A DNA stretch of 64,000 nt from Symbiodinium natans (GCA_905221605.1 CAJNDS010000193.1:40001-104000), one strand, 5' to 3'; shown: positions 44,827-55,553, counted from the first letter of the stretch. Made by a program: numbers and translations. The notes: generated from the letters alone by a model not told the origin.

Positions 44827-45855
44827 TCAACCCGGCGAACAGCTGTCCTGGCTAGGGCTTAGCTTAGCCTCCAGCACATCTACCATCTCGACGTGGCCCT
44901 CGGAAGATGCGTGCATCAGCGCAGTCTGGCCGGACCTGTCTTGCAAGTTCCTGTCGGCACCCGCTTCCAGCAGCAAACGCACAATCTCGATGTGACCCTC
45001 GGAAGATGCCCGCATGAGACCGGTCTCACCGGACCATTCCTGAACGTTCCTGTCGGCACCAGCGTCCAGCAGCAGACGTAAAATTTCAACGCGGCCTTCG
45101 GAAGATGCGTGCATGAGAGCGGTCGCGCCGGACCTGTTCTGCAAGTTCATGTTGGCACCAGCTTCCAGCAGCAAACGTACAATCTCAACATGGCCCTCGG
45201 AACATGCGTGCATGAGAGCTGATGCACCGGACCTGTTCTGCAAGTTCTTGTCGGCACCAGCATCCAGCAGCAAACGCACAATCTCGACGCGGCCCTCGGA
45301 AGATGCGAGTATGAGAGCGGTCTCACCGAACATGTTCTGCAAATTCTTGTCGGCACCAGCTTCCAGCAGCAAACATGCAATCTTGACGTGACCCTCGGAA
45401 GATGCGAGCATGAGAGCGGTCGCGCCGGACATTATCTGCAAGTCCTTGTCGGCACCAGCTTCCAGCAGCAGGTGCACAATCTCGACATGGCCCTTGTAAG
45501 ATGCGCGCATGAGAGCCGTCTCGGATGCATCTTGCAAGTTCTTGTCGACACCAGCCGCCAGCAGAGCGCGGCCCACTTCCACACACCCTGTGTCGGCAGC
45601 ATACTCAAAAAACTCACGCTCAGCCTCAGGCATCTGCTCCGGGCTGAGGACGGATAGCACCAGCTGCAGGTCAACGGGCCCAACTAGAGACGCACGATCC
45701 TCTAAGCAGCGGCCAGCGTGTAGGAGCTGTTGAAGGCAGACTGGGACGCCATGCTGGCTTCGCAGGTGGCGTTTCAAATGGAGCACGTCTTCGAACGTCT
45801 CACCTGTGGGCGCTGCAGCCAGCTTTTGGCCGGACACGCTCCAGACGCACAGCAT
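44827..45855 (-). CDS. Ubiquitin-like/ankyrin-repeat protein (copy 2)
   Basis: Intronless paralogue of 33259-34362. Start ATG at 45855 (MLCVWSVSGQKLAAAP), 342 residues. The Ubl domain comes first (LKRHLRSQHGVPVCLQQLLH, AGRCLEDR), then PEQMPEAEREFFEYA, then about seven ankyrin repeats (TALMHASSEGHVEIVRLLLE, AGADxNLQ). The C-terminus, VDVLEAKLSPSQDSC, differs from copy 1. The frame is open upstream to 46176, and its leader LDGLGSALRFLATSRH is conserved with copy 1, so a longer protein is possible. Confidence 0.88.
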   Translation of the reverse strand: MLCVWSVSGQKLAAAPTGETFEDVLHLKRHLRSQHGVPVCLQQLLHAGRCLEDRASLVGPVDLQLVLSVLSPEQMPEAEREFFEYAADTGCVEVGRALLAAGVDKNLQDASETALMRASYKGHVEIVHLLLEAGADKDLQIMSGATALMLASSEGHVKIACLLLEAGADKNLQNMFGETALILASSEGRVEIVRLLLDAGADKNLQNRSGASALMHACSEGHVEIVRLLLEAGANMNLQNRSGATALMHASSEGRVEILRLLLDAGADRNVQEWSGETGLMRASSEGHIEIVRLLLEAGADRNLQDRSGQTALMHASSEGHVEMVDVLEAKLSPSQDSCSPG

Positions 45856-46748
45856 GGAGTAGACTTGAGGGGTTGCTGCTCTAGCTAGCGAGACGTGTCT
45901 ACTTGTAGCCAAGAATCGCAAAGCCGAACCTAAACCATCCAACTGTTCACTTTGATTCGAACGTCCCCCTAAAAACAATAAGGCGCTCCAATTGTCCTCT
46001 GCGGGATTGGGCACGGGTGGAATTCTCTCTCGGATTCTTTGGATAAGGGTACTCCAAACCACGCGCTGCGGGATTCTCGCGCGGGAACTTCTGCGCGCGA
46101 GATTCTCTTGAGCAGGCCGGGAGAATATCTGGGCAAAGGCTCGAACAACCAAACACCCAGCGGTTCCTAAAATCATGTGTCTGCTTGGAGGTTCATGGGT
46201 ACAGCTACGTAATGTAACAAGTAAGGTAAACTATGGCTATGGTGATCCGAGAGCCTTGCGCCAGAGCCTCCCCAAACCCTTTATGGGTTTAGGTTTAGGG
46301 GTTAGGGGTTAGGGGTTAGGGTTTAGGGTTTAGGGTTTAGGGTTTAGGGTTTAGGGTTTAGGGTTTAGGGTTCAGGGTTTAGGGTTTAGGGTTTAGGGTT
46401 TAGGGTTTAGGGTTTAGGGTTTAGGGTTTAGGGTTTAGGGTTTAGTGTTTAGGGTTTAGGGTTTAGGGTTTAGGGTTTAGGGTTTAGGGTTTAGGGTTTA
46501 ACCCCTATACACCCTAATCCTCAACCCGCATGTTGTTTCGGGATCAGGCTTTCGGAGTTAGCACTTCTGCCAGAGGTGCTTGTACTGGGTTGAAGGGTTT
46601 TGGGGGTTGGTGGTTTAAGGCTTGAGGGTTTTAGGGCCTAGGTTGGGGCTTAAGATCTATGGGGACACAATAAAAAAACTTTTGGGAGGTTTCCGTCCAC
46701 TTTCCTCCGACAACATGGCGGCAGGGCTGCCAGGACAAGTACGCCACC

Positions 46749-47396
46749 TCAATCCTGCAATAGCCCGCTTCGGGCTTGGAGGTTAAGTTTTGCCCGTTTG
46801 GCTCCCAGTACAATCTCGACATGGCCCGTGGAAGATGCGTGCGTAAGAGCAGTTTCGCCGGACCTGTCTTGCAAGTTCCTGTCGGCACCAGCTTCCAGCA
46901 GCAAACACACAATCTCGATGTGGCACTTGACAGATGCGCGCACGAGAGCGGTCACGCCGGAAATGTTCCGCAAGTTCTTGTCGGCATCCTTGTCAACACC
47001 AGATGCCAGCAGAGTACGGCCCATTTCCACGTCGACAGCAAACTCAAGAAACTCCTTCTCCGCCTCAGACATCTGCTTCGGGCTGAGGGCGGAGAACAGC
47101 ACCAGCTGCAGGTCGACGGGCCCGACTAGAGGCTCAGAATCCCCCAAGCATCGACCAACCTCTGGGAGCTCTTAGAACCTTAATAAAAATGATATGTTTC
47201 ATATCCTCTTGGGTTTTATATAAGCAAAAATAAGAAATCATTCCCCAAGGGGGATATAGCAGCCTGTAGGAGCTGTTGAAGGCAGACTGGGATGCCATGC
47301 TGGCTTCGCAGGCGGCGTTTCAACTGGAGCACCGTGTATCTCGCCCGCCGGCGCTGCAGCCAGATTTCGCCCAGAAACGCTCCAGACGCACAGCAT
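46749..47396 (-). pseudogene. Broken Ubl-ankyrin copy (copy 3)
   Basis: The minus-strand start MLCVWSVSGRNLAAAPAGEI at 47396 loses frame after EI relative to its paralogues (LKRRLRSQHGIPVCLQQLLQ is in another frame). After LLQA the homology is cut by about 100 bp of AT-rich DNA (47161-47259), then resumes with LVGPVDLQLVL, EQMSEAEKEFLEFA and about two ankyrin repeats, ending HVEIVLGAKRAKLNL. Most repeats are missing. Confidence 0.85.
47161..47259. mobile_element. Insertion in the Ubl domain of copy 3
   Basis: About 100 bp absent from the three paralogues, between LLQA and the GRCLED/LVGPVD region. It starts and ends with CTATATCCCCCTTGGGG-like and AAGAGGATATGA-like sequence. Similar CCTTGGGGATATAG occurs at 34741. 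Probably a MITE. Confidence 0.6.
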
Positions 47397-47704
47397 GGCC
47401 TGGATGGGCGCTCCAGGGACATTCTGCAGGCTTCTCTGTGGAGTCCTGAGGGCCAGGAGGATAGCTGAGCAGAAACCCAACAAGCAAAACACGCACAGGG
47501 GTTGTGAAACTAAAGTTTGGAGGCCAGCATCAAGAGCTCATGTTCAGGGACCCTTTAGAGAGCCGTCCCAGGCGCGTCTTGCGAGGTGCAGGAGGAAGAA
47601 GGGTTTCGGGTGCGTCTGCTGGCTCTCGAAGACTCCCAACTTAGCACTTCTGCCCGGAGGGTTCTAGAGCTTAAAGGGCTTAAGGGCTTAAGGGGCTTCG
47701 GATT

Positions 47705-47755
47705 CTAGGTTTGATTCGCCCGGTTGGCTCCGAGCACATGTACGATCTCGATGTG
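47705..47755 (-). pseudogene. Detached ankyrin C-terminus
   Basis: HIEIVHVLGANRANQT-stop on the minus strand, homologous to the end of copies 2 and 3 (HVEMVDVLEAK, HVEIVLGAKRA). A telomere-like array (47757-47940) separates it from copy 4, of which it is probably the displaced 3' end. Confidence 0.6.
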
Positions 47756-47924
47756 GGTTTAGGGTTTAGGGTTTGGGGTTTGGGGTTTAGGGTTTAGGGT
47801 TTAGGGTTTAGGGTTTAGGGTTTAGGGTTTAGGGTTTAGGGTTTAGGGTTTAGGGTTTAGGGTTTAGGGTTTAGGGTTTAGGGTTTAGGGTGTAGGGTGT
47901 AGGGTGTAGGGTTTAGGCTAGAGT

Positions 47925-48731
47925 TTAGGGTTTAGGGTTGATAGCGCTTTTAGGGCTTGTAGGGCATAGAGGGCTTGGCTGCTTTTTGCCATGCTCGTCC
48001 GACATGTTCATCTCAACTTCCAATTCCAGCAGCAAACGTGCTATCTCGACATGGAACTCGGAAGCATCTCGCATGCGCATCAGAGCGGTCTCGCCGGACC
48101 TGTCTTGCAAGTTCATATCGGCACCAGCTTCCAGCAGCAAACGCACAATCGCGACGTGGCCCTCAGAAGACGCGAGCTTGAGAGCGGTCTCGCCGGAATC
48201 GTCCGACAAGTTCATGTCGGCCTGCGCTTCCAACAGCAAACGCACAATCTCGGCATGGCCCTTGAAAGATGCGCTCAAGAGAGCGCACTCGCCGAATAAG
48301 AACTGCAAGTTCATGTCAGCACCGGCCTCCAGCAGCAAACGCGCCATCTCGACATGGCCCTTGGAAGACGCGCGCATGAGAGCCGTTTCGCCGGTCTCAA
48401 AGTTCTCCAAGTCCTTGTCAACACCAGCTGCCAGCAGAGCGCGGACCGCTTCCACGTGGCCCGCCTCGGCAGCACACTCAAATAATTCACGTTCAGCCTG
48501 GGGCATCTGCTTCGGGCTGAGGGTGGATAACAGCACCAGTTCAAGGTCAACAGGCTCCACTAGAGCAGCGCCATCCTCTAAGCAGCGGCCAGCCTGTAGG
48601 AGCTGTTGAAGGCAGACTGGGAAGCCATGCTGGCTTCGCAGGTGGCGTTTCAATTCGAGCACGTCTTCGAATGTGTCGCCCACAGGCGCTGCAGCCAGCT
48701 TTTGGCCGGAAACGCTCCAGACGCATAGCAT
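47925..48731 (-). CDS. Ubiquitin-like/ankyrin-repeat protein (copy 4), 3' truncated
   Basis: ATG at 48731 (MLCVWSVSGQKLAAAPVGDT). Ubl domain LKRHLRSQHGFPVCLQQLLQ, then SPKQMPQAERELFECAAEAG, then about five ankyrin repeats with unusual residues (SEFHVEIARLLLELEVEMNM). After residue ~245 homology is lost and the frame runs into a CCCTAAA array, ending SAINPKP at a repeat-borne TAA. In its leader (48765-48813) is a telomere-like insert that reads as an intron. Confidence 0.82.
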   Translation of the reverse strand: MLCVWSVSGQKLAAAPVGDTFEDVLELKRHLRSQHGFPVCLQQLLQAGRCLEDGAALVEPVDLELVLLSTLSPKQMPQAERELFECAAEAGHVEAVRALLAAGVDKDLENFETGETALMRASSKGHVEMARLLLEAGADMNLQFLFGECALLSASFKGHAEIVRLLLEAQADMNLSDDSGETALKLASSEGHVAIVRLLLEAGADMNLQDRSGETALMRMRDASEFHVEIARLLLELEVEMNMSDEHGKKQPSPLCPTSPKSAINPKP

Positions 48732-48764
48732 GGCAGGAAAACCTGCTGCTCTAGCTAGCGAGAC

Positions 48765-48813
48765 CCTGGACCCTAAACTCTAAGCCCTAAACCCTAAGCC
48801 CTAAACCCGAAAC
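48765..48813 (-). repeat. Telomere-like insert in the leader of copy 4, intron-like
   Basis: On the gene strand ...GGGCAC is followed by GTTTCGGGTTTAGGG..., ending ...GGGTCCAG|G, then GTCTCGCTAGCTAGAG. Copy 2 reads GTAGACAC directly into GTCTCGCTAGCTAGAG (45880-45900), and copy 1 has a related uninterrupted leader. The insert thus begins with GT and ends with AG. Confidence 0.75.
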
Positions 48814-48947
48814 GTGCCCACATGCGCGAAGAAGCGCAAAGCCGAAGCTAAACGATGTAGAGCAGTGGCTAGGCCCGGCTGGCATCTCCGAGAGCCGCCC
48901 TGTTGAGCTGTGAGGTGCTTGGAGGAGGGAGATTCATGCGTTCGCAT

Positions 48948-48954
<7 letters not shown>

Positions 48955-48988
<34 letters not shown>

Positions 48989-49018
48989 TTCACATACGAT
49001 ATATATATATATATATAT
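48955..49018. repeat. (AT)n microsatellites
   Basis: Two TA tracts (48955-48984, 49001-49018) separated by CCTTCACATACG. Confidence 0.95.
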
Positions 49019-49512
49019 GTACGTATGTGCTTTGCGTGTCTGAGTTCATGCACAGAAGCACATATAGATAACCGTGGAGCTATAGAGCTGTCAAGACCTG
49101 GTGAACGCCACTGCCCCTATGGCTGAAGCCTCAACCCGAAACTGGAACCCTGCCTGCTTATGCATTGCTCTCATTCTTTCGTTTCTGCTGTTTGGTTTTA
49201 TTTTTCCTGGGGGGGGGGGGGGGGGTCGTTCGGTTTGAGGGTTGAGGGTTTTGGGTTTAGCGTTTACGGTGAAAGGTTTAGGAGGGAAGGGGGGTGGAGG
49301 GGTTCTACCTTTGGGGTCTGGGGTTGAGGGCTTGAGCATTCGTGCCCACAATCGAGTAGGACATCCTCAAAGTGGTGGGCATAGGGCTTCAACCTCCAGC
49401 CCTGATGACAACAAACCTTAACAGCTTTGGGTTTTGGGTTTGGGGTTTGGGGTTTAGGGTTTAGGGTTTAGGGTTTAGGGTTTAGGGCTTAGGATTTAGG
49501 GCTTAGGGCCAG

Positions 49513-49665
49513 GAAATCCTGACGGCAATCTGTGCAAACCTTGCTTCGGTGGGAAGCCCTCGGTTGATACGAGATGCTCAGCTCAATGCAATTTCCTGTC
49601 CCTTGAAAACAGAAGCCTGGGTTACGCAGGACTTGCGGCTGGAACGCTTGGGGAGGACAAGATGA
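49513..49665 (+). CDS. Plus-strand terminal exon, unidentified
   Basis: After GGGCCAG a 50-codon frame reads EILTAICANLASVGSPRLIR, DAQLNAISCPLKTEAWVTQD, LRLERLGRTR, then TGA at 49663-49665. The helical, mixed composition looks genuine. No upstream exon found. Confidence 0.5.
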   Translation, partial: EILTAICANLASVGSPRLIRDAQLNAISCPLKTEAWVTQDLRLERLGRTR

Positions 49666-50679
49666 AGTCAGCTCAAGCCCTAAACCCTAAACCCTTAACC
49701 CTTAACCCCCAAACCCTAAACCCTTAAACCCTAAACCCTAAACCCTAAACCCTGAACCCTAAACCCTGAACCCTAAACCCTAAACCCTAAACCCTAAACC
49801 CAGGACAAAACCCTAAGCCCTCAACAGGAAACCCTCAGCGGCGCAGGGCCTGCAGCACCGGCAGGCACCAACTCCTGAGGCCCCGGTTTTGGGGTTTTTT
49901 GGGGGGTTTCGGGTTTAGGGCTAGGGTTGAGGGTTTAGGATTTAGGGTTTGGGGTTTTGGGTTTAGGGTTTAGGGTTTAGGGGTTAGGGTTTAGGGTTTA
50001 GGGTTTAGGGTGGGACAATATGAAATTAGAATAGGGGTGAGTATAGTTCGAAAGGGACCATAAGGCAATATTGCTAGGAATTCTTCAGACCCTATGTTAA
50101 GGGTTTAGGGTCTTTGGGGTTCCAAGGCTTGAGGGTTTTAGGGTTTAGGGTTTAGGGTTTGGGGTTTAGGGTTTAGGGTTTAGGGTTGAGGGTTTAGGGT
50201 TTTAGGGTTTAGGGTTTAAGGTTTGGGGTTTAGGGTTTAGGGTTTAGGTTTGGGTCTTCTCGGATGTGGGGCTCCGGCTGCCCACTGCCGCCGGTGGTTC
50301 AGGGTTTAGGGTTTAGGGTTTAGAGTTTAGGGTTTAGGGTTTAGGGTTTAGGGTTTAGGGTTTGGGGTTTCAGGACTTTCGGGTTCAGGGCTTTAGGGCT
50401 TCCGTTTCAGGGTTCTTTTTGAGGTGGTTCAGGTGTGGAACCCTAAACCCTAAACCCTAAACCCTAAACCCGAAACCCTAACCCTAAACCCTAAATAACC
50501 CCTACATCCTAAACCCGAACTAACCCCTAAACCCTAAACCCTAACTAAACCCTAAACCCTGGGAGGTTCCATGTTAGGCCCTTTACCGTCAGATCCCGAA
50601 ATCCTGAAAACCTACACCTCCAAAACCCCAAAGACTCCTTGCTAAGGGATTTAAGTTTAGGGTTTAGGGTTTAGGGTTC

Positions 50680-50806
50680 AGGGTTTAGGGTTTGGGGTTT
50701 AGGGTTTAGGGTTTAGGGTTTGGGGTTTGGGGTTTGGGGTTTGGGGTTTGGGGTTTGGGGTTTGGGGTTTGGGGTTTGGGGTTTGGGGTTTGGGGTTTGG
50801 GGTTTG
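50680..50806 (+). repeat. (TTTGGGG)n variant array
   Basis: About 16 units of a single variant heptamer following TTTAGGG units. A second such array lies at 58195-58322. Confidence 0.93.
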
Positions 50807-50969
50807 GTTTGGGGGCTTCGGGGTTTAGAGGTTCAGAGCATAACCTCCACTCAGATTTAGATGGTGGGGTGCTGTCCCTGAGCCCTTTTCGGCCCTAAAC
50901 CGCAAAGCTTCAAAGCTTCAAGTGACCCGAAGGGTTAAGGGCTTAGGGTAAGCGTTTATGGCTTAGGGT

Positions 50970-52260
50970 TTCTCGTAAACCCCAAACACCCTTTAACCCT
51001 AAAAACCCAAAACACACGTTTCCCTGAAACCCCTAAAACCCTTTTACCCTAACACCCTGAAAACCTTCATCCTAAAAAGTCGTTAAATCCCCTAATCGCA
51101 AGGAGGGCCCCAGAATCTCAAACCCCAAAAGCCTCAGCCCTGAACCCCTGAACCCTGAACCCTGAACCCTAAAACCCTGAAACCCTGAAACCCTAAAAAC
51201 TCTAAACTCCAACCCCTAAACCCTTAAAACCTAAACCCTAAACCCTGAACCCTAAACCCTAAAACCCTAAAACCCTAAACCCCCCAAACCCTAAAACCCT
51301 GAAACCCTGAAGCCCTGAAACAGCCCTGAAGCCCTAAAACCCTGAACCCTAAAACTCTAAAACCTTAAAACCACAAAGCCCTAAAACCCCAAACCCCTGT
51401 AAAACCCCCCAAAACCCTAAAGCCCAAAAACCCCAAAACCCTCAAACCCTAAAACCCCAAAGCCCCAAAACCCTAAACCCTCAAACCCTATGGGCTAAAA
51501 CCCAAAACCTCAAAAGCCCTAATACCCCAAAAGCCCTAATACCCCAAAAGCCCTAATACCCCAAAAGCCTAAACCCCCAACAACCTAAAACCCCAAAGCC
51601 CTAGAACCCCAAAGCCCACAAAAACACTAAACCCTAAAACCCTCAAACCTTCAAGGCCTCTTGAGGCCTAAAACCCTAAAACCCTAAAACCCTAAAACCC
51701 TAAAACCCCAAAACCCCTAAACCCCGAACCCCCCTAAAACCCCCAAACCTCAGAACCCTAAAACCCCAAAACCCACAAAACCCTAAAACCCCAAAACCCT
51801 AAACCCTCAAAACCCTATGCCCTAAAACCCCAAAACCCCAAAAGCCCTAACACCCCAATACTTCCCAAAAACCCCAAAACCCTAAAACCCCAAAGCCCTA
51901 AAACACCCAAACCACCCTCAAAAATCTTTAAAAAAAAAAACCAACACCCTAAAACCCTAAACCCTAAAACCCCAACACCCTAAAACCCCAAACCCTATAC
52001 CCTAAACCGCCCAAAGCCCTAAAACCCCCAAACCCCAAAAACCCAAAGACCCAGAAAAGGCTCCACGGTCTAAACCTCCTAAACCTCCTAACCCGCAACT
52101 CCCAGACACCCCCCAAACCCCACCTGAACCCCTAAACCCTTCACCCCTGAACCCTAACACCTAAACTCCAAACCCCCCAAAGCCCTAAATCCTAAACCCT
52201 AAAACCCCAAACCCTAAAACCCAAAATCCTAAACCCTAAACCCTAGACCCTAAACCCTGA
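50970..52260 (-). repeat. Degenerate CCCTAAAA/CCCCAAA region
   Basis: About 1.3 kb composed almost wholly of drifting 7-9-bp units (CCCTAAAA, CCCCAAAA, CCCTGAAA). No exon found in it. Confidence 0.85.
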
Positions 52261-52275
52261 ACCCCCGAAAGAAAC

Positions 52276-52369
52276 CCAGGGAGGGCTCCAGGGTCTCGAA
52301 GAGCTCTACGGTGTTCGCTGCCGCGGCATCGAAGCCCTCGATGAAGTCGGGATGCTCCGTGCCCAGCAC
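52276..52369 (-). CDS. Minus-strand exon, unidentified
   Basis: After TCTGCCGAG, VLGTEHPDFIEGFDAAAANT then VELFETLEPSL and donor G|GTTTCT. Very clear coding composition. No matching neighbour exon was found. Confidence 0.6.
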
Positions 52370-52565
52370 CTCGGCAGATTTAGGGTTTAGGGTTTAGGTT
52401 TTAGGGTTTAGGGTTTAGGGTTTAGGGTTTAGGGTTTAGGGTTTAGGGTTTAGGGTGTGGGGTTTCGGGTTTAGGGTTCAGGGTTCAGGGCTTAGGGTTT
52501 AGAATTTTAAGGGCTCTTGAGGACTCTTAGGGGCTTTCAAGGGCTAGGGCTTTCAAAGGCTACCG

Positions 52566-52670
52566 TAAACTCCAGAAAGTTGGAACATGGTTTAACGGAC
52601 GATTCCCTTTCGTAAAAATTTTGGGGTATGGGGATAAGGATGTTCCAACTTTTGGGAGTCTACCGTAAGG
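52566..52670. mobile_element. MITE-like element
   Basis: AACTCCAGAAAGTTGGAACA and TGTTCCAACTTTTGGGAGT are inverted ends, with TACCGTAA outside each end as a possible target duplication. Confidence 0.6.
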
Positions 52671-53100
52671 GCTTGTGGGGGTTTAGGGTAAGAGGCAGTG
52701 TAAGGAGGGCTGTTCCGCGGTCTTGTGGGGCTTTTGGGGTTTAGGGTTTGGGGTTTGGGGCTTAGGCCTTTTAGGTGTTGGGTTTGGGTGTTGGGGTTTA
52801 GGGCTTGAGGATTTGGGGAGTCGTGGGGGCCTTGAGGACTGGTGTTTGGGGTGTTCGGCATTCAGGTGCCTATGTTTAGGGCTTAGGTTTAGGATTTAGG
52901 GTTTAGGGTTTGACGTGGCTTGGGGCTGTTCTGAGCAATGGCCGGGGAAATCCGGATTCACGATGTCAGACCAAACCCTGAATAACGAGCTTCAGGGGGG
53001 GGGTCTAAGTCTGGGGCGTCTAGGGTTTACGGGGTTCTAGGGTTTAGGGGCTTTGGATTCAAGAGTTTTCAGGGCTCAAGGTTTAGGGTTCAGGGCCTAG

Positions 53101-53286
53101 GTGCTCCGGGCTTCTGCCCTAGGAGCTATCTGTCTCGAGATCTCCAACCGAAACCTCCAACCGCCTGCTGAAAACGGGAGGCGCCTCCTGCGAAGCACTA
53201 CACTCGAAACCCTGAACCTTGAACCCACAAATGGAAAAGCCCTGAAGTCAATGATGTGGGGGGTTTACGAAAAAGGGTGCCCCTAG
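53101..53286 (+). CDS. Possible plus-strand terminal exon
   Basis: After GGGCCTAG an open frame of 61 codons (ASALGAICLEISNRNLQPPA, later ALKSMMWGVYEKGC) ends at TAG. The middle is partly telomere-like (LETLNLEP), which weakens the case. Confidence 0.3.
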   Translation: MLRASALGAICLEISNRNLQPPAENGRRLLRSTTLETLNLEPTNGKALKSMMWGVYEKGCP

Positions 53287-53399
53287 AATAGAACCCCCAA
53301 GATAGTCGGATCCCCTCAAAACAAGGACCCCCAATAAGGCACCCCCGAATTTCGGAAATCCCCCATGCTCGAATCATCGGGCTTCGGGGGGGTCAGCAG

Positions 53400-53670
53400 G
53401 GAAAGATGCACGCTGAACTCGTGCTGGGGCCAGCGGCGACGGCGTTCGCAGTGGTGCAGTCCTGGGTGCTTCTGAGGTTGAGGATGTAGGGCTTGGGGTT
53501 TAGGGTTTAGGGTTTGGAATTTAAGATTTAAGGTTTAGGGTCCAGGGTTCAGGGTTTAGGGTTTAGGGTTTAGGGTTTAGGGTTAGGGACTGGGGTTGCG
53601 GATTTGCAGGGCTTATGGACCCCGAAGGAGAGAGGAAACCTCTCGCTGCACAAGATGTGCAGAGCCCTGA
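53400..53670 (+). CDS. Two-exon 3' end of a plus-strand gene
   Basis: Exon 53400-53476 (GKMHAELVLGPAATAFAVVQ, SWVLL; donor GAG|GTTGAG) joins in phase to 53610-53670 (AYGPRRREETSRCTRCAEP, TGA). The hydrophobic segment in the first exon could be a membrane anchor or signal. The second island is open in all three frames, so its frame is inferred from phase. Confidence 0.48.
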
Positions 53671-53990
53671 ACCAGCCCCGGAACTGCCCATGTCCCCAAC
53701 AAAAGCAGAACCCCTACACCCTAAACCCCTCAGATCCCTAAACCCAAACCCCTGACCCCCTAAATTCCTAAACCCCTAAACCTTTAAACCCCTAAATTCC
53801 TAAACCCCCGAAACCCCTAAACCCCTAAACCCCTAAACACCTTAGACCCCATAGACCCCTAAACCTTTAAACCCCGAAAACCCTAGCAAAGACTCTGCAA
53901 ACAAAACAAAAACACCAAAACTTTAAAAAATAAATGCCCTAAGAAACCCGAAAAACAAAAAAGACAAACAAAGAAGCCCCCTAAACTTGC

Positions 53991-54020
53991 CTTGGCTTTG
54001 ACTTGCGGGGCGGTAGTCTG
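53991..54020 (-). CDS. Small minus-strand exon
   Basis: After CTGTCTAG, QTTAPQVKAK and the GC donor AAG|GCAAGT. Ten codons, phase 0. Confidence 0.42.
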
Positions 54021-54348
54021 CTAGACAGCCTTAGCCCTGAAGCTTTTGGAGGTCTCAGGGCTTCAGAGTTTAGGGTTTGGGGGCTTCGGGTTAGGGTTTC
54101 GGGTTTAGTGTTCAGGGTTTAGTGTTCAGGGTTTAAGGTTAGGATGTGAGTATGTTGTTCAAAGCTCGGAATGACGTGCAGGGTCCTTGTGGCTTCGGCT
54201 GTAGTCTACGCACCCCACCCGAAACCCGAAACACGAAACCCCGAATGCGAGGTGGTTCCCTGAACCGGCAAACTATGAACTCTAATGAGCCCGGTTAAAC
54301 CTGAATACGCAATGAAACCTAAACGGTATCAGCCCTGAACCCCAAACT

Positions 54349-54429
54349 TCAAGGACGTAGAAGCAAATGGCAAGGAGCTTTGATCCGGAAATTCTGCCAC
54401 ACCAGCTGATGCCGTCTTTCACCGTCGTC
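54349..54429 (-). CDS. Minus-strand terminal exon
   Basis: After TCATCTCAG, DDGERRHQLVWQNFRIKAPC then HLLLRP and TGA at 54349-54351. It probably belongs to the same gene as 54849-54958, though the phases need an exon between. Confidence 0.5.
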   Translation of the reverse strand, partial: DDGERRHQLVWQNFRIKAPCHLLLRP

Positions 54430-54442
54430 CTGAGATGACCAG

Positions 54443-54537
54443 GGTCGAGGGTTTAGCTCGGCACTCTCAAACATCAGCCATCACTCCCGCGCATCCCTTA
54501 ACATGGCATGAAGACCACAATCCCGGCGACTACCCTG
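54443..54537 (+). CDS. Possible plus-strand exon
   Basis: ARHSQTSAITPAHPLTWHED then HNPGDYP and donor G|GTTTAG in the first array unit. It lies back-to-back with a better-supported minus exon. Confidence 0.33.
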
Positions 54538-54848
54538 GTTTAGGGCTCTTAGGGTTGGGGGTTGCGAGTGTAGGTTCCAGGGCCCCCAATTATGCCCTAA
54601 CGCAAAGAGAATCCCAACTTCCTGCAAGGGGAAGGGTTTCTTGAATCAAAATAGGGATCCCAACATGATGTAAGAAAAACTCCTGACGTAAGGGTTACGG
54701 ACGTCTCTCTAAACCCTAAACCCTAAACCCTAAACCCTAAACCCTGAACTCTAAAAAACCCTAAAAGCCCTAAAACTCTGAACGCTGCACCCTAAACCCT
54801 AAACCCTAAACCCTGAAGCCAAAAAAACCCCAACCCCAAACCCCAAAC

Positions 54849-54958
54849 GAAACTTCAGCCGCGCGTCAGTGCCGCTGTCGCCCGCGAGCCGCGTGAGGGG
54901 CACCAGGCGCTCCCCAGCCAGCTCTCGCCGGAGCTGGGCGATCTCCTGCTTTTTGTTC
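54849..54958 (-). CDS. Coiled-coil exon
   Basis: After TTTTTTGCCAG, NKKQEIAQLRRELAGERLVP then LTRLAGDSGTDARLKF and donor C|GTTTGG. Heptad-like charge pattern in the first half. One of the clearest exons in the window. Confidence 0.72.
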
Positions 54959-54985
54959 CTGGCAAAAAAGAACAGAGGGGTTTAG

Positions 54986-55080
54986 GGTTTAGGGTTTGAG
55001 GGTTTGAGGGTTTGAGGGTTTGAGGGTTTGAGGGTTTGAGGGTTTGAGGGTTTGAGGGTTTGAGGGTTTGAGGGTTCGAG
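54986..55080 (+). repeat. (TTTGAGGG)n variant array
   Basis: About 11 octamer units, drifting to TTCGAGGG at the end. Confidence 0.9.
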
Positions 55081-55408
55081 GGTTCGAGGGTTTCGAGGGC
55101 TCCTGGCGAGAGATTCGGGAGCAAGGGTTTTGAGGGTTTTTAAGGTTTCGAGGGTTTTGAGTTAGGGTTTTGAGGGTATTGAGGGGTTTAGGGCTTTAGA
55201 GCTCCTGCATCTTGCTCCTGCGAGAGATTCGGGATACAGGGCTTAAGGGTTTTGAGGGTTTTGAGGGTTTATAGGGCTTTAGGGTTGAAAGGGTTCAGGG
55301 TTCAGGGTTAGGGTTTTAGGTTTAGGGTCTTGGGGGTACGGGTTTAGGGCTCTCATGCTTAGGGTTTAGGGTTCAGGGTTTAGGGTTTGGGGTTTTAGGG
55401 TTTTTAGG

Positions 55409-55553
55409 GTTTACGGTTTAGGCTTTAGGCTTTAGGCTTTAGGCTTTAGGCTTTAGGCTTTAGGCTTTAGGCTTTAGGCTTTAGGCTTTGGGCTTTGGGC
55501 TTTAGGCTTTAGGCTTTAGGCTTTAGGCTTTAGGCTTTAGGCTTTAGGCTTTA
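55409..55553 (+). repeat. (TTTAGGC)n variant array
   Basis: About 20 units, two of them GGGCTTT. TTTAGGC is the reverse-complement form of the nematode-type TTAGGC only in part; here it is a plain heptamer variant. Confidence 0.92.
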
